Source: Branchinecta lynchi (Eukaryota > Arthropoda > Branchiopoda > Anostraca > Branchinectidae). From it: a stretch of 64,000 bases of DNA. Position 1 is the stretch's first letter; the number at the start of each line of letters is the position of its first letter. Location of the stretch: NCBI GenBank assembly GCA_023053575.1, contig JAKZAP010000017.1:2053501-2117500 (forward strand), in the 5' to 3' direction. Shown here piece after piece: positions 1 to 10,917 of the stretch. Position numbers and translations under genes: made by a program. The notes below the pieces were generated by a model. The model ran no database searches. It was not told the DNA's origin and saw nothing but the letters and a program-made list of their open reading frames with translations.

Positions 1-49
1 AAAATTGAAACAAATACCCACCTGGAATGACCAAAAGGATAAAAATCGC

Positions 50-223
50 GCACTCTAAAAAGTTTCTCCGAGTAAGGAGTAAAGTTAACCGCAGTATTTG
101 CTACTGGGATTAATCTTATTTCTACTGAGATAAGATCAGTCCGAATTAGAGATAAGCCCATCTTTTTAGAGACAAGATTAATCCCAGTAGCAAATACTTC
201 AAGATTTTTGTTTGTACAGTGTA
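50..223. repeat. Short inverted-repeat element (TACACTGTAAAAA family, copy 1)
   Basis: A perfect 25-bp inverted repeat pairs 93-117 with 174-198, and the outer right end reads TTTGTACAGTGTA. The same arms and the same outer end recur at 49254-49892, so this is one interspersed non-autonomous family. No coding capacity is seen. Confidence 0.6.
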
Positions 224-582
224 GACGTCGCATTGTCCGCCTCCAGTGAATTTGTATATAAGTTGCCCTCCTTTATATTATGAACGTTCAGCTTGGTACT
301 AGGCCAAAGCTGAATATAAGGATAATAGTATAAATATAATAAAAATACCTTCACCTCTACAGACGATCTGCAAATGTCTCAGTTCAGTACTTAAAAAAAG
401 AAAAAAAAAGAATTCAAATTGAACTTCAGCCTGGTGGCAGTCCACACCTTGCTTTAACCTGATTTATGGCTTCTGTGTTTACTGCACATTAATCAGTCTA
501 TCAGTCAAATATACTTTCAAATAGCTTAAAGCTAGAAGAAGTGAATAAAACATTCACGAAATTTGCAACAGTGACACCAGAA

Positions 583-735
583 TAACTAATACACTTACAA
601 GATATTACCTGAAATAAATGTTGGAATGAAACCGTGCAAAAATCGAGTTGAAAAAACTGATTGGCAGTTTTCCTCTCGGACCGATGCACGTATGACGGGA
701 GAGGAGGAGGAATAGACGGCTCATCTGGGGACAAC
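583..735 (-). repeat. SINE-like interspersed repeat
   Basis: Read on the minus strand, this stretch matches 13741-13875, including the block around CGGTCCGAGAGGAA, the CACTGGCAA-type block and the tail ending TTGTAAGTGTATTAGT. Part of it recurs at 57680-57710 and 58671-58720. I read it as a SINE body and tail; no A and B boxes are visible in this copy. Confidence 0.45.
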
Positions 736-769
736 TCACTACCTTTGCTTCGAAATTTTTTGAAAGGGT

Positions 770-925
770 ATTTGTGCGGTAGGAACGCCCAGTTCAAAAT
801 GAAACGCCTCTTCAAAATGAAATGCTATAATCACCCAGAATGATCATCGCTGCTCTCTTTTCGACGTTTTCTAAGCGATCAGAGAGATCAGCAGAAAAAG
901 AAGAATGCCAGACCTTGTGAAGTAT
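770..925 (-). pseudogene. Fragment of a non-LTR retrotransposon ORF2 C-terminal region
   Basis: On the minus strand the sequence is homologous to 11722-11843. It preserves the signature KRAAMIILGD followed by YSISF, typical of the region after the reverse transcriptase domain in CR1/Jockey-type elements. Only about 150 bp survive and the frame is broken. It is a dead fragment in the host intron. Confidence 0.5.
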
Positions 926-1096
926 ATTGTGAATGGAGACAGATAGAATTTTTAGAGTAACAGAGGAGGCATTTAGTATTTAAAACTTAAAGTTTAACTG
1001 AAAAGCCAACTTATTTTTCTGTCATTTAATTGAATACACTGAATTATTTGGATTCTGCTAAAGGATTTTTTTTTATTTCCACTATCTGCTCCAGTT

Positions 1097-1254
1097 ATGA
1101 ATGAATGAATGAATGAATGAACGAAGGGTTTATTAAAAAAAAAATGGAATCTTCAATGCCCAGAGGCGAACCTGTAAGGGACTAATTACCCTCGAAACAA
1201 AACATTAATACAAACGGACGTTCTAAGTCTCTAAACGGACGTTCTATTAATACT
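1097..1254 (-). mobile_element. 3' tail of a non-LTR retrotransposon, ATTC-repeat type
   Basis: An (ATGA)n run at 1097-1120 is followed by GAAGGGTTTATT and a block containing GCCCAGAGGCGAACCTGT and AATTACCCTCGAAACAAAAC. The same block ends the longer element at 11844-12918 on the + strand and recurs at 61887-61985. This is a severely 5'-truncated copy inserted in the MITE at 987-2083. Confidence 0.7.
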
Positions 1255-1447
1255 GACGTTCAAAGTATCTGCGTCCGTCCCCACAGCGTAAATTCTACTA
1301 TGACGCGAAACATTTTAATCTCAACACAAACACGGACTGCTCAGTGCCTGAACAACAAACAAATCTTAAATCTTTCCCTGCATACAACACAGGTACAATC
1401 GCATAGAGGTACCACGAATCACACGGGAATATTGAAAATCGATTATT

Positions 1448-1961
1448 TATTTATTTTTATTTATTTATTTTATTTCAAATAAGGCCAACATGGGCCACAA
1501 TATAACAAAAACACACTGAACAAACAAACAAATGTAAATACCAGATCACTTACGTGACTCCTGTCGAAAGCCCCGCATACAACTCACGAGTCCACGCAAG
1601 CCATACAGGCAGAGAAAGCCGCATCTGAGGCCCACAAAGGATCCTAAGAAGTGGGCTAGGGGATCGGAGGATCCTGGTTTGAAGGGAAAGAATTGACCGC
1701 CTCCGAAGTTCACCAAAAGATGGAAGCCCTTCACCAACAAACATTCCCGATGCACTACAATTCCAAGGAAGACCGTGAAGCCACCGGAACGAATTATTAT
1801 ACATTACCCGAAAAGAATTCTCACATTTCACACTAACATTACAAGCAAGAGGAAGGCAGTAAAGTGGCGTGCAGTAAGCCCTGAAAAGAAAGCTCTTTAC
1901 CGGGGCCTCGCAACTACCAAACCTCCTTATCAGTATATTTGCTCTAATAGATAGAGACCTC
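1448..1961 (-). pseudogene. 5'-truncated non-LTR retrotransposon, RT C-terminal part
   Basis: The minus strand keeps an open frame of about 135 residues with NNSFRWLHGLPWNCSASG and FGELRRRSILSLQTRILRS, the C-terminal region of a non-LTR retrotransposon ORF2. Its 3' end lies at low coordinates, with (TTTA)-rich sequence next to AAGGCCAACATGGGCCACAA. A 6-bp target duplication ATTATT is visible at 1442-1447 and 1962-1967. Two more copies of this family lie at 49401-49866 and 56734-57355. Only the last ORF portion is present, so it cannot move by itself. Confidence 0.75.
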
Positions 1962-2330
1962 ATTATTCGGGAATAGCAGAAGAATGAAGTAACGCATTTT
2001 CAGCGGCTCTTCAAGCCAATTTAAGTGAATAAGTAATGGGTAGCTAGATTATCGTATCCCATCCCTTTTCAGTTAAACTTTAACCGAAAAGGGCTGAGAT
2101 ATGACAGTGTGGTTACCCATCATATGTGTATCCAAATAGGCTAGAAAACCCGACAAAAACGCGTTACTTCGTTGATTTCTTATCCACGAATATTGAATTT
2201 TGCTGACGAGTTTATTCTTCACCAATTGTTGTACCACTATACGGGCGTACCTCTATGTTTGAAATATTTAGCAAACACAGCTGCTATAAAATGCCGGAAA
2301 TAACCAACAATGGCGGACTTTCATTATTCA

Positions 2331-3640
2331 GACCAAGAAGATGAAAGTGACTTGAATATGGAAAGTGACAGGAAGCACTTGGCATTCACTCATAAATGTT
2401 GATTCTGATGTGATTCTGCAGCCAGGAATAGAACATTTGAGATTATTCACTTTTTTGGCCTTGAGACGCAATCTTTTGCAGATATTCAAATTCTCCGCCA
2501 CTTGACGAATTTGTATTTGTCGTGCAAGCAGCGGAGATTCCCAACGTCACTACTAGACTACACGACGAAAAAAATAAAAATCCTCTAAATGAGTCAAAAT
2601 CATTCAGTGTATTCGAATCAGAGGCGTACAAATAAGTTGTACTTTCAGTTAAACTTTAAAGAACCTGTCTTACCTATAGTACTAACGCAACCTATTTTCA
2701 TAATCACTCAGTTTATTTTAAATCCGGAGACCCCAATTTTCATTGTTCTAACCAAGAAGATGAAAGTGACTTGAATATGGAAAGTGACAGGAAGCACTTG
2801 GCATTACTCATAAATGTTGATTCTGATATGATTCTGCAGTCAGGAATAGAACATTTCAGAATATTTACTTTGTTGGCCATTGAGACGCAATCTTTTGCAG
2901 ATATTCAAATTCTTCGCCACTTGACGGTTTTTTTATTTGTCGTGCAAGCAGCGGAGATTCCCAACGTCACTACTAGACTACGCGACGAAAAAAATAAAAA
3001 TCCTTTAAAGGAGTCAAAATCATTCAGAGCGTGTTCCACCCTTGTAACAATAGTTACTATTAGTTACTATTTCCGTTCCATCCTCACGAAAAGTTACTAC
3101 GCTGACCGTTCCAACCTTGTCGGAATAGTAACTAATAGTTACTATTTGCTTACCATGCTCGGGAGCGTGGTAAGCGTAGTAACTACGCATCTCTGGAACG
3201 TGATTGGTCGGATTCACCACTGGCGTGAGATCCTGCTGGAAAATAGAAAAATCGTTCCAGCCTTGACGGCAAAAAGCCAGAATTCGTGACGTCATGCGTA
3301 GTAACTACGGTAAGTAGGATGGAACACGCTCTCAGTGTATTCGAATCAGAGGCGTACAAATAAGTTGTAATTTCAGTTACACTTTAAAGAACCTGTCTTA
3401 CCTATAATACTAACGCAACCTATTTTCATAATCACTCAGTTTATTTTAAATCCGGAGACCCCAATTTTCATAAAAAATCCTTTAAAGGAGTCAAAATAAT
3501 TCAGTGTATTCGAATCAAAGTCGTACAAATAAGTTGCAATTTTAGTTAAACTTTAAAGAACCTGTCTTACCTATAATACTAACGCAACCTATTTTCATAA
3601 TAGCTCAGTTTATTTAAATCCGGAGATCCCAGTTTCGTAC
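2331..3640. repeat. Locally triplicated segment (two full copies and one partial)
   Basis: The block starting AAGATGAAAGTGACTTGAAT at about 2336 recurs almost identically at about 2756. The following part (TCAGTGTATTCGAATCA through CGGAGACCCCAATTTTCAT) occurs at about 2602, 3332 and 3500. The repeat is therefore tandem, with a unit of about 420 bp. Only the second copy carries the MITE at 3027-3331. No credible protein is encoded. Confidence 0.75.
3027..3331. mobile_element. MITE with GAGCGTGTTCCA termini, copy 1
   Basis: The element begins GAGCGTGTTCCACCCTTG and ends GGATGGAACACGCTC. It is flanked by TCA at 3024-3026 and 3332-3334. The tandem copy at 2602 has the uninterrupted sequence CATTCAGTGTATT, which is a built-in empty site and confirms the 3-bp target duplication. 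The interior is a series of AGTTACTA-type inverted motifs. Copies: 15076-15384, 63036-63325, partial 44921-45005. Confidence 0.85.
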
Positions 3641-4496
3641 GGTACAGTCTAACCTCTGTAACAAAACCACGTTGATTTTCTCACTTGCCTTGTTTTGCTA
3701 CCTTCGATGTGTGTTCGCTGTCGACGGTTGTCTGCGAGAAGTTTTTCCATCACAAAAACCGGTTATGTATTTTTTCTCCCTGTTTTCGCTGTAAATCAAC
3801 GGGCTTAAAGCAACCAAAACTGTGTGTTACTTCTTGAAGCACAACGTAGTTTTAAAGTATTCAAATAATTTAAAATACTGCTAGTTGAATAGTAAATAGT
3901 GCGAGAGGTCCTTTAAGGAACAAATTCCATTGGTCCAATTTGATTTTTAAAGTTCCACCTTCTAAACCCTATCTAAATTTATAACTCTGGTCTGACATTG
4001 TCATAACAATTATGAGAGACCTTGAAAATTTATGTGAGTAAACCTCGGAAGAATCCTTAAACTAAACTGGGTAACCGTAGGTTTTTAAGGCAGTTTTCAA
4101 AAGGGAGGTGGAGAACGCAGGGGTATTTCTATTATTGTCGCTGCTTTTGATCGAGTTCGTTTTTGATCTTTTTGTTTTTTCACCTTTTTATTTCTGCAGC
4201 ATGTTTATCGACCAATGGAGTTGGTTTCGCTTCGTTTTATTGCCAATGATTTTGCACCAGAGCCTTCGCTTTTGCAGCCTTTGCTGGTAAGTTAATTTTA
4301 ATTTTCATTTCCTTTTTTTTAATTGCTGATTTTTTTATTAGTACAAGAGAACTCCAACGTAGTGGGAGCTTTTCCACCCCCTCACCTTCTTTTGGCTACT
4401 TGTATATCCTTGGTTTGGAAAGATTAAGCTTTATTTGAGATTATGGACAGAGATTTTGACTTTTCTGACGCTTCTTTTATTTGCATGTTTTTGTTA
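3641..4496. other. Non-coding stretch, nothing recognised
   Basis: AT-rich sequence without a supported gene or repeat. A short exon-like segment at 4200-4286, with a good acceptor and donor, is discussed under rejected items. Confidence 0.4.
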
Positions 4497-4504
4497 CTCT
4501 CAGC

Positions 4505-4987
4505 CAAGGTCGTATCCAGGGGGTTAGGGGGTTCAAACCCCCCTCCCCGAAACATAAAAAAATGGTCATTTTTCATAGGCTTTTCCCTATGACCTGTGTC
4601 TTTTTTGTCAAACCTGCGGGCAACCCCCCCCCCCCCCCCCCCTCCGAAAGGCCCGATGAAAACTTTTCCTCAAAATAGTACTATGAAGTAGTATGAAAAA
4701 GTTGCATGCAGTACTAACGATGCTACTACATGCTTCTACTTCAAAGCTACCGTGTTACTGCATACTACTATATGCTACTATTAGAAAGACTGGATGCGAC
4801 TATGGCAAGACAGGATGCTATTGGATAATACTACATAAAATTGGACCAGTCTGAGGCACATTAAATGATATTATTCTTTGCTATTACATAGTATTACATG
4901 TAACGATTTCGTACTACTACGCAGGCTACAGATTTTTCATCGGGGGTACCCCCCCCCCACCGAAATAAATTCCTGGATACGGGCCTG
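4505..4987. mobile_element. hAT-type MITE with CAGGCCCGTATCCAG termini, copy 1
   Basis: The left end CAAGGTCGTATCCAGG and the right end CCTGGATACGGGCCTG are imperfect inverted repeats. A perfect 8-bp duplication CTCTCAGC flanks the element (4497-4504 and 4988-4995). Eight-base duplications with CA.G termini are the hallmark of hAT transposons. The interior holds poly-C/G runs and a TACTACTA-rich stretch. A shorter copy lies at 55924-56093. Confidence 0.85.
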
Positions 4988-4995
4988 CTCTCAGC

Positions 4996-5718
4996 ACATA
5001 CTTTGTTTTTCCTGACACCGGCAAATTCATGAATGTGAGTACGTATTTCGTGACATTATGCAAATTTAAACAATGGCTAAAAACTGAGCAGTCGATGCTC
5101 CAGCTACGATGGTTTGACAGCGATATATCGGCCCTTCTTGGAAAGGGTCCTCTTCAGGCTGTTGCTGGACTGGATGACATGAACCTGCAAATATGCATAT
5201 GGCATGCCTAGCACGGATGCCTAGGCACGTGCCTAGTATCCGAGGTATCATCGTTCAACCCATGCCTAGGCACAGATTTTGGGATAGGCACGGAGTCTAT
5301 AGGCTCTAGAACCCGGTCTGTCTATGCTCAGGCCCCGTCCTAGGCGTCTAGGCATGCTTGTGAACGCGGCTTAATATTCTCGCCGATTTAGGCGGATATA
5401 AAAAAAAGCTTTTAGCCCCTCGCGCTCGGGGCTAATTAGCACCCTATTGCTAAATATGACGTTCACAACGACAAGTCAGTGAAATTCATTCCGGTTGATA
5501 TGAGAACATTAGCCGCCATCAGGTAATAAGCGCCAAGCGACCTGTCCGCATGCTGATCATTGGCTCCTTTGTCCACGACTTAAATATTTTTGTCCGGAAA
5601 TAGAATGTTTTTCTTGCCGTTTTAGTCGAATACCAAAAATCAGATAAAAACAGTCTACCTAAGAAATCAGTAACGAGTGTAAATCATTTCTGATTGAGAT
5701 GTAAAAAATCAAACAGTT
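4996..5718. other. Intron sequence with two small repeats
   Basis: Positions 5060-5190 are a diverged copy of the repeat containing GCGATATTTCGGCCCTTCTT (others near 35380-35645, 39745-39870, 50372-50600). Positions 5200-5364 form an imperfect inverted repeat built from TGCCTAGGCAC motifs. Nothing coding is supported. Confidence 0.4.
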
Positions 5719-6345
5719 TCGTCACGGGCAAAATTTTGTTTCCAACAATGTGATGATAGTGATCATGATTGTATTTATAACCTGCCAAAATATGCGCAAA
5801 GCACGAAGACAGAGTAAATAATAGGGAAAGAAGAGAAAAAGAAAGAAAAACGTTAAAGGAAATTAACTTGTTGATGAATGAACAAGATACAAGCTTACGG
5901 CTGGTGATAGCCTTGACTTCGGAGAATTTAGTTGGGCAAGAAACAAAAATTGGCATGTCGCCTTAGGTTCTTTGTGGAAACTAAAGGATTTGAATTTGAG
6001 CCTAGGGAAGACTCCGGAAGATTATGCGGTCACGGGCAAAGTCTCGGCAAAATTATGTTTCCTGCAATGTGATGGTGGGACAATTTTTTTTTTCCGAAAT
6101 GTGACGATGATGATTATTTTATTTATAACCCGTCAAAAGGTGCGCAAAGCACGAAGACGAAGTAAATAATAGGGAAACAGGACAAAAAGAAAGGAAAATA
6201 TTAAAGATAATTAACCTGCTGCAAGTTTGAACAAGAAACATGCGGCGAGTGAGATAGCCTTGACTTTGGAGAATTTATTTGGGCAAGAACAAAAATTGGC
6301 ATGTCCCTTTTAGGCTCTTTGGAAACTAAAGTATTTGAATTTGAT
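5719..6345. repeat. Tandem duplication, unit about 310 bp
   Basis: The block from GTCACGGGCAAA through GCGCAAAGCACGAAGAC, GAGATAGCCTTGACTT-type sequence and TTGGCATGTC to AACTAAAG occurs at 5719-6005 and again, with about 15% differences, at 6028-6345. No gene is seen in either copy. Confidence 0.65.
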
Positions 6346-7402
6346 TCTCGATATGATTCTGCGGAGTAGGAACGCAATATCGGCGAAACGCAGGGCCTGC
6401 GGAAGCCCGCATATCCTACCTTTTTGAAGCTGAATCCGGACCAAGACTTAGATCAAACCAATTATTTCCAAATTTCCGGTTTTGTTCGAAAAATTCAACT
6501 TTGCCCGGATTTGATTAGACAACGGGTCAGAAAGAAGGCGGCAAGTTCGCCATCAGCGCCCCCCAAACCTTACATGTAGTAAAATTTGTGTCAACAGTTT
6601 ATTTTTCATTTTTATAAATATTCGTGGGGGGATGGGGAGGGGGGATCCGACTGAATAATCAATCATCTGAGATTTATTCTAGCGACATGAAGAGGACCCT
6701 TCTATAGGAACGAAATATGTATAAAATATATATCAGCTTAGTGTTATCCGTTTACCGCCATCACATGCTTCGCAGTCAGCTTGTAGGCTTGCGCTGAATT
6801 TATGTAACAGTCGTAGATGTCGTAACATAATTTGCCCGTCTCGCACTGTAAAGGTTTAAGCTGCTTTCACAGCATTGACGCGTAGAGACTTTCACACTTA
6901 AGCTACGCATCCTTTACGTCACGGTTGTGTCAACGCAGAGCTTACGCAGACAAATCAAACGCAACGTTAGAATAGAACCAAGCTCTATTTTTGCATTGCG
7001 TCAACGCGTTACGCATCAGATTTGTCAGTTTCTGAAGAGAAAGTGGAGGATAAGCTACTGAAGAAAAATCTACTAATGATGAAAATTTGGCAGAAGAAAC
7101 CGAAAAAGGAAAACGTAAATAGACATCCAGCGTGACATGTTTTCGCGCGTTTGTGAAAGATACGCTACGCAACCTGTACGCAACGCAAGATAAACGCATA
7201 CGTAACCCATTACAACGACAAATTTGTTGCTATTGTAAAACTTCCCAATTGCCGAAATTTCTCTTCCTTTTCTCTGCGAGGAATGTAATACCAGTCATAT
7301 AATTTGTCTAATATCCTTGGAACTAACTGGAATTGTTTTCCGGATTTCTAAATAAACTGGTAACGATGCGTCAATGTTAAAGCGGCATTAACAGAATTTA
7401 TT
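6346..7402. other. Intron sequence, nothing firm
   Basis: Contains short CGTAACGC/GCGTTACG-like inverted motifs between about 6860 and 7210 that suggest a decayed inverted-repeat element, but no clear ends. No coding evidence. Confidence 0.3.
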
Positions 7403-7955
7403 AGTTGCGTTTTTGCAGGTACCATGGTATCTGATACCACGGTCTAAAGTCGTTTTTGCAGTTATCGTGGTATCTGATACCACGGTCAAAGGGCGTTTTT
7501 GCAGTTATCGTGGTATCTGGCCAGTTATCGTGGTATCAGATATTCAGATGCTACGGTCCGACCGTGGTCACTAGTCGTGGTAGCTGAAAAGTCATATCAC
7601 TTTCATCAAATCTTGTCAGATTTGTGAGAAAGAAGTTTAGCACTTAGTGATGTAACTGGATATCTGTTTTTCTTTTGGGATGACTTCGAAAAGTGCAATT
7701 TCGGCAATAGTCACGATAACTGCAAAAACGACTAAGTGCAGATTCAGTTATGGTCCATTTACACTCTGCGTTAAAATTTTGAAATCCGGGCGTGTTTTAC
7801 GCACGTTTTGAGCTTGAAAAGATTTCTAGCAATACGAACGTATTTGAAATGTTTTTAAGCTCAAAACTTGCGTAAAATACGCTCGGATTTTACGCAGTGT
7901 GTAAACCCACCATTACCGTGGTAACATATACCATGGTATCAGCAAAAACGCAACT
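7403..7955. mobile_element. MITE with AGTTGCGTTTTTG termini, copy 1
   Basis: The left end AGTTGCGTTTTTGCAGGTAC and the right end ATGGTATCAGCAAAAACGCAACT are inverted. The flanks are ATT (7400-7402 and 7956-7958), a 3-bp target duplication. The interior repeats the palindrome GATACCACGGT/ACCGTGGTATC many times. A second hairpin (about 7746-7910, arms containing TTTTACGC) looks nested inside it, which explains the extra length over the 399-bp copy at 45679-46077. Confidence 0.85.
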
Positions 7956-8483
7956 ATTATCTCCACCTTTATGATTGTGTGGACATGCTGACAGAAATAA
8001 GTCACCCTAGCTTCGGGTAAAACTGGAACGTATGTCAGCATTTCCGTCAAGAGGGAGAGGTCTGATTGATGGGGTCCAAGGTACTCCACTGGGACGACAA
8101 AGGTCGAAAAAGCAGCTTGATTAATTCCCATATCTTGTGTACTTTACTAGCCATTTGCTATGTACGGGGGTTCGGATATTACAATTGACGAGTCCCTAGT
8201 TTTGAGGGGGGGGGGGGGCTTACTGTTTAACTGTGGGCTAAGGTGAGTGTTCCGAGACAAATTTAAAAGGAGTTACGCAAGAAGAGGAGTTGGATTGGGC
8301 TCTTTTTATAGCAAGGAGTGAGTTTTTCTAACAATGTGTCTGTACGGAAATGAGCTTTAAAGTATCAACGACTCCAGTGTTGTTGCCTGCTCAGCACGAC
8401 CCCCCTCGTCTCTAGGTTAATGACTGAAAGCTCTTTCTTCGACCGAAAGCATCTACACTGGAAAAAAGAAACCGTGTCACAGT
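7956..8483. other. Intron sequence, nothing recognised
   Basis: Contains a G-run near 8210 but no repeat match or coding signal that I can support. Confidence 0.3.
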
Positions 8484-8844
8484 CAGAGGCGTTACTAGCC
8501 AAAAAATTTTTTTTTTTTTTGGGGGGGGGGCAAGGTATTTACCGACTGTTTGGTCATTTTTACGACTGTTTTTGCAGAAAAAAAACTATTTTTTCAGAAA
8601 AACTGTTTGACTGTCGACTGATTTAAAAAAAAAACGACTGATTATCAGAAAAACGGACTGTTTTTAAAGAAAAATATGATTTTTACGAAAAACCGACTGT
8701 TTTTAAGAAAAATCCTCTGATTCGAAGGAAACCGGCCGTTCTCAAGAAAAAAACGGCTGTTTACGAACACTTTGTGGCGATTTTTCACCGACTGGTCGGC
8801 AACTTTGGGGGGGGGGGGCCTCCCCCCCATACGTGACGCCCCTG
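8484..8844. mobile_element. hAT-type MITE with CAGGGGCGTCACG termini, copy 1
   Basis: Ends are CAGAGGCGTTACTAG and ACGTGACGCCCCTG. The flanking octamers GTCACAGT (8476-8483) and CTAACAGT (8845-8852) agree at 6 of 8 positions, as expected of an aged hAT duplication. The interior is a degenerate tandem array with a period of about 20 bp based on CGACTGTTTTTAAGAAAAA. Related elements are at 58893-59835 and, partly, 44330-44514. Confidence 0.7.
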
Positions 8845-8859
8845 CTAACAGTAGCTTGT

Positions 8860-9510
8860 GTTATGGAGACATCCCATAGCACTTTGCTCTGCAATAGTCC
8901 TCCTAGTTATTCCCTCCATCTATCGCCTACTTTTCTATATATCTCTTCGGTTTCCATTCCATCACCATCATTAATTTCCCGGCATCGTGACAATAGGTCA
9001 CTCGGTCTTTATCCTAACTTCAGTTAGCTGCTTGCTAATCCGACGTCAGGCTTTGATCCATTTCATTCTAAGTATTTTGGCTGCGTAATGAATCGGCAGC
9101 CAAAAGAGTTCTCTTTCATCCTTGGTCGGAGCAAGACCTCAGTTACTCTGTATTATAATTTATGGTAAGGACCAGTTTACATATTTAGTTAGGGACCCAT
9201 TAGTGCTATATTATATGTGTCACACTCTTGTACACGCTTTGCATGAGATAAATTAACTATAGACGTTATGGTCCATCTCGGCTAGTAGGCTTCGGGCTTG
9301 ACTGGATATGTGAATTCCAGCTTCGCTAGGATGTGTGAACCAGCTTGATTAGGGATTTCTGGATTGACTGCGGCTGAGCTATAGAATTCCCTGAGACTTT
9401 CCCTTGTCTCTTTTGTCCGGTTTCCTGACTGGTCCTGGGGCTAGTGGGCACCTACGGTGTCAGAATGTCTTCAGCCCACACCCCAGGAGCCTTATCTTCA
9501 TTAAACCTCG
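8860..9510. repeat. Left arm of a long inverted repeat pair
   Basis: This segment matches 13095-13740 in the opposite orientation along nearly its whole length. Examples are CATCACCATCATTAATTTCC and CCTTATCTTCATTAAA here and their reverse complements there. The arms bracket the Piezo exon at 9766-9975. It is probably a transposon copy of unknown class. Confidence 0.75.
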
Positions 9511-9544
9511 CCTCCACTGGTCCATCCACTTAACACTTGTGAAC

Positions 9545-9660
9545 TATGTTCCCATGCCCCTCTGAAGCACAGAGGCCTTGTAAGCCAAAAGAATGGGTTC
9601 AAATCCCGTCCAGGAGAATTTTTTTTCTTTCAGTTCACTACTTGAAAAGAAACCTTGTCC
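9545..9660 (+). repeat. tRNA-derived SINE, copy 1
   Basis: A B-box-like block GGGTTCAAATCCCGTCC (about 9595) follows a tRNA-like segment, then a T-rich stretch, then CAGTTCACTACTTGAAAA. The minus-strand element ending near 37560 has the same B box and the same downstream CAGTTCACTACTTGAAAA core, so the two form one SINE family. Confidence 0.6.
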
Positions 9661-9765
9661 CCAAATCAACAGGTCAACTGATTATTCTACCGGCGAACTA
9701 TGACGAATTTCAGGATCGGCTTTTTCCTGACGTGGTTATTATTCACAAGATTTTTTTCGTTTTAG

Positions 9766-9975
9766 GAAGAGAAGCCCGACGCAGAACAGGGAATCATTGC
9801 CCAAGCGGAAAAGGAGGAAGAAGACGAAACTGACGAGTTGGACAATCTTGAGGACGATTTCTCCGAATCGGAATATTCCGAGCCAAAGTTTTTGGATCGA
9901 CTTATGGGACCATTGACATCAATGCTCAAGTTTTTGGTGAAATCCGCATATGTAGGGACAACATTGATGATGATG
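9766..9975 (+). CDS. Piezo: Piezo channel, internal exon a
   Basis: Piezo proteins are very large trimeric mechanosensitive cation channels of the plasma membrane; their N-terminal blades are repeated four-helix units. This exon (70 codons, phase 0 at both ends) begins with an acidic cytosolic linker rich in EEEDETDELD and ends in the membrane segment KFLVKSAYVGTTLMMM. The splice sites are TTTTTTTCGTTTTAG before it and GTGAGT after it. Its last residues join directly to LWSITYHSW of the next exon, the family's order. It corresponds to about residue 400-440 of vertebrate PIEZO1. Exons for the first 400 residues were not found upstream in the window. Confidence 0.93.
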
Positions 9976-10110
9976 GTGAGTAAGCACAACCTAAATATGC
10001 CCTTTGAAATGGGGCAACACCGTTTGTGCTCGGCCATCTTCCTCCGGTACTCATAATGAGGTCCCTCGTCAGTCTGTACCGTCAGCTTGTGCTGGGACAC
10101 AACACACTCT

Positions 10111-10388
10111 AGTTGCGTTTTTGATCGAATCGCCGTTCGCTTAGCCGGATGCTTAATTTCCGTTTTTGAACGCCGTCGAAGTTCGCCGTTTGCTTAATTA
10201 GTGTTTTTACGACTCCGGCGATCCTTGCCAGGTCGACGATTCAAGCAAACTTCGAACTTACTAGCGCACGAAGTTTGACGGTCAAGAGTTTGAAGGACGA
10301 AGGAACTGTGACGGGCGAAGAAAAACGGCATTTAAGCCGAGACCTTTGAGGTTGAAGATAACTTCAAACTTCGATCAAAAACGCAACT
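10111..10388. mobile_element. MITE with AGTTGCGTTTTTG termini, different interior
   Basis: Both ends read AGTTGCGTTTTTGATCGAA on their own strands, and TCT flanks the element on each side (10108-10110 and 10389-10391). The terminal 13 bases and the duplication length equal those of 7403-7955 and 45679-46077. The interior is unrelated to theirs (CGCCGTTCGC / ACTTCGAAC type inverted motifs). Confidence 0.85.
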
Positions 10389-10430
10389 TCTGCATCTTCT
10401 CACAACAGATCAACGAAGACATCAACGAAA

Positions 10431-10917
10431 ATGGGGTTTGTAAAGGCCAACGAATATTCTGAAATAAAAGGCAGATATTTCGGGAGGACAACTGCCTCCC
10501 TTCTTCAGCGCAGACAGAAAATTTCGAGGCAAAATGCCAAATTGAGGATGAAAGTCAACAACCAAGAAAAATGGAACAAAGCAGAAAACCAACAACCGGA
10601 AAATAAAACCAAAATTGGAAGAATTGAAAGCATAAAATAAAGACAGCGAGCCACTCACCAATACCTGCCAATAACAATTAGGACCGTTCTCGCTCGTTAC
10701 TAGCGAGTGAGTCTCTCGCTAAAACCAATTTCGGTTTTAATTTTCTGTTTATTGTTGGTTTTCTGCTTTGTTTTGGCTTTCTTGGTTGTTGATCTTCATC
10801 CTCCTTTTGGCATTTTTCCTCGAAATTGTCTGTCTGCGCTGAAGAAGGGAGACGGTTGTCCTCCCGAAATATTCGCCTTTTATTTCAGTATTTTCGTTAG
10901 CCTTTACAAACCCCATT
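10431..10917. repeat. Foldback element with arms of about 190 bp
   Basis: Positions 10432-10624 and 10725-10917 are inverted copies; GGGTTTGTAAAGGC, GAGGACAACTGCCTCC-like and GGCAAAATGCCAAATTGAGG all have counterparts. The loop is about 100 bp. Open frames on either strand run through the arms but show no protein family. Confidence 0.75.

Larger units (their letters stand above)
987..2083. mobile_element. TIR element (TTAAAGTTTAACTGAAAAG), copy 1, interrupted twice
   Basis: The left end TTAAAGTTTAACTGAAAAG and its inverse CTTTTCAGTTAAACTTTAA at the right end form a perfect 19-bp terminal inverted repeat. The intact copy at 41674-42053 is only 380 bp. Here the element is expanded by two retrotransposon fragments, at 1097-1254 and 1448-1961. 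Further degenerate copies are at 35965-36409 and 56130-56560. No ORF belongs to the element, so it is a MITE. Confidence 0.7.

Noticed and set aside
4200..4286. Possible upstream Piezo exon (29 codons, acceptor TTTCTGCAG, donor GTAAGT; product with FAPEPSLLQPLL similar to a VAPDLGVLL stretch near residue 130 of vertebrate PIEZO1)
   Set aside because: Similarity is short, and the 200 or more residues that should follow before exon 9766 are not found in 4287-9765. Phase fits, so it stays a weak candidate to test with RNA reads.
9546..9833. Open frame overlapping exon a in another frame
   Set aside because: It crosses the splice acceptor and a SINE; the Piezo frame is the supported one.
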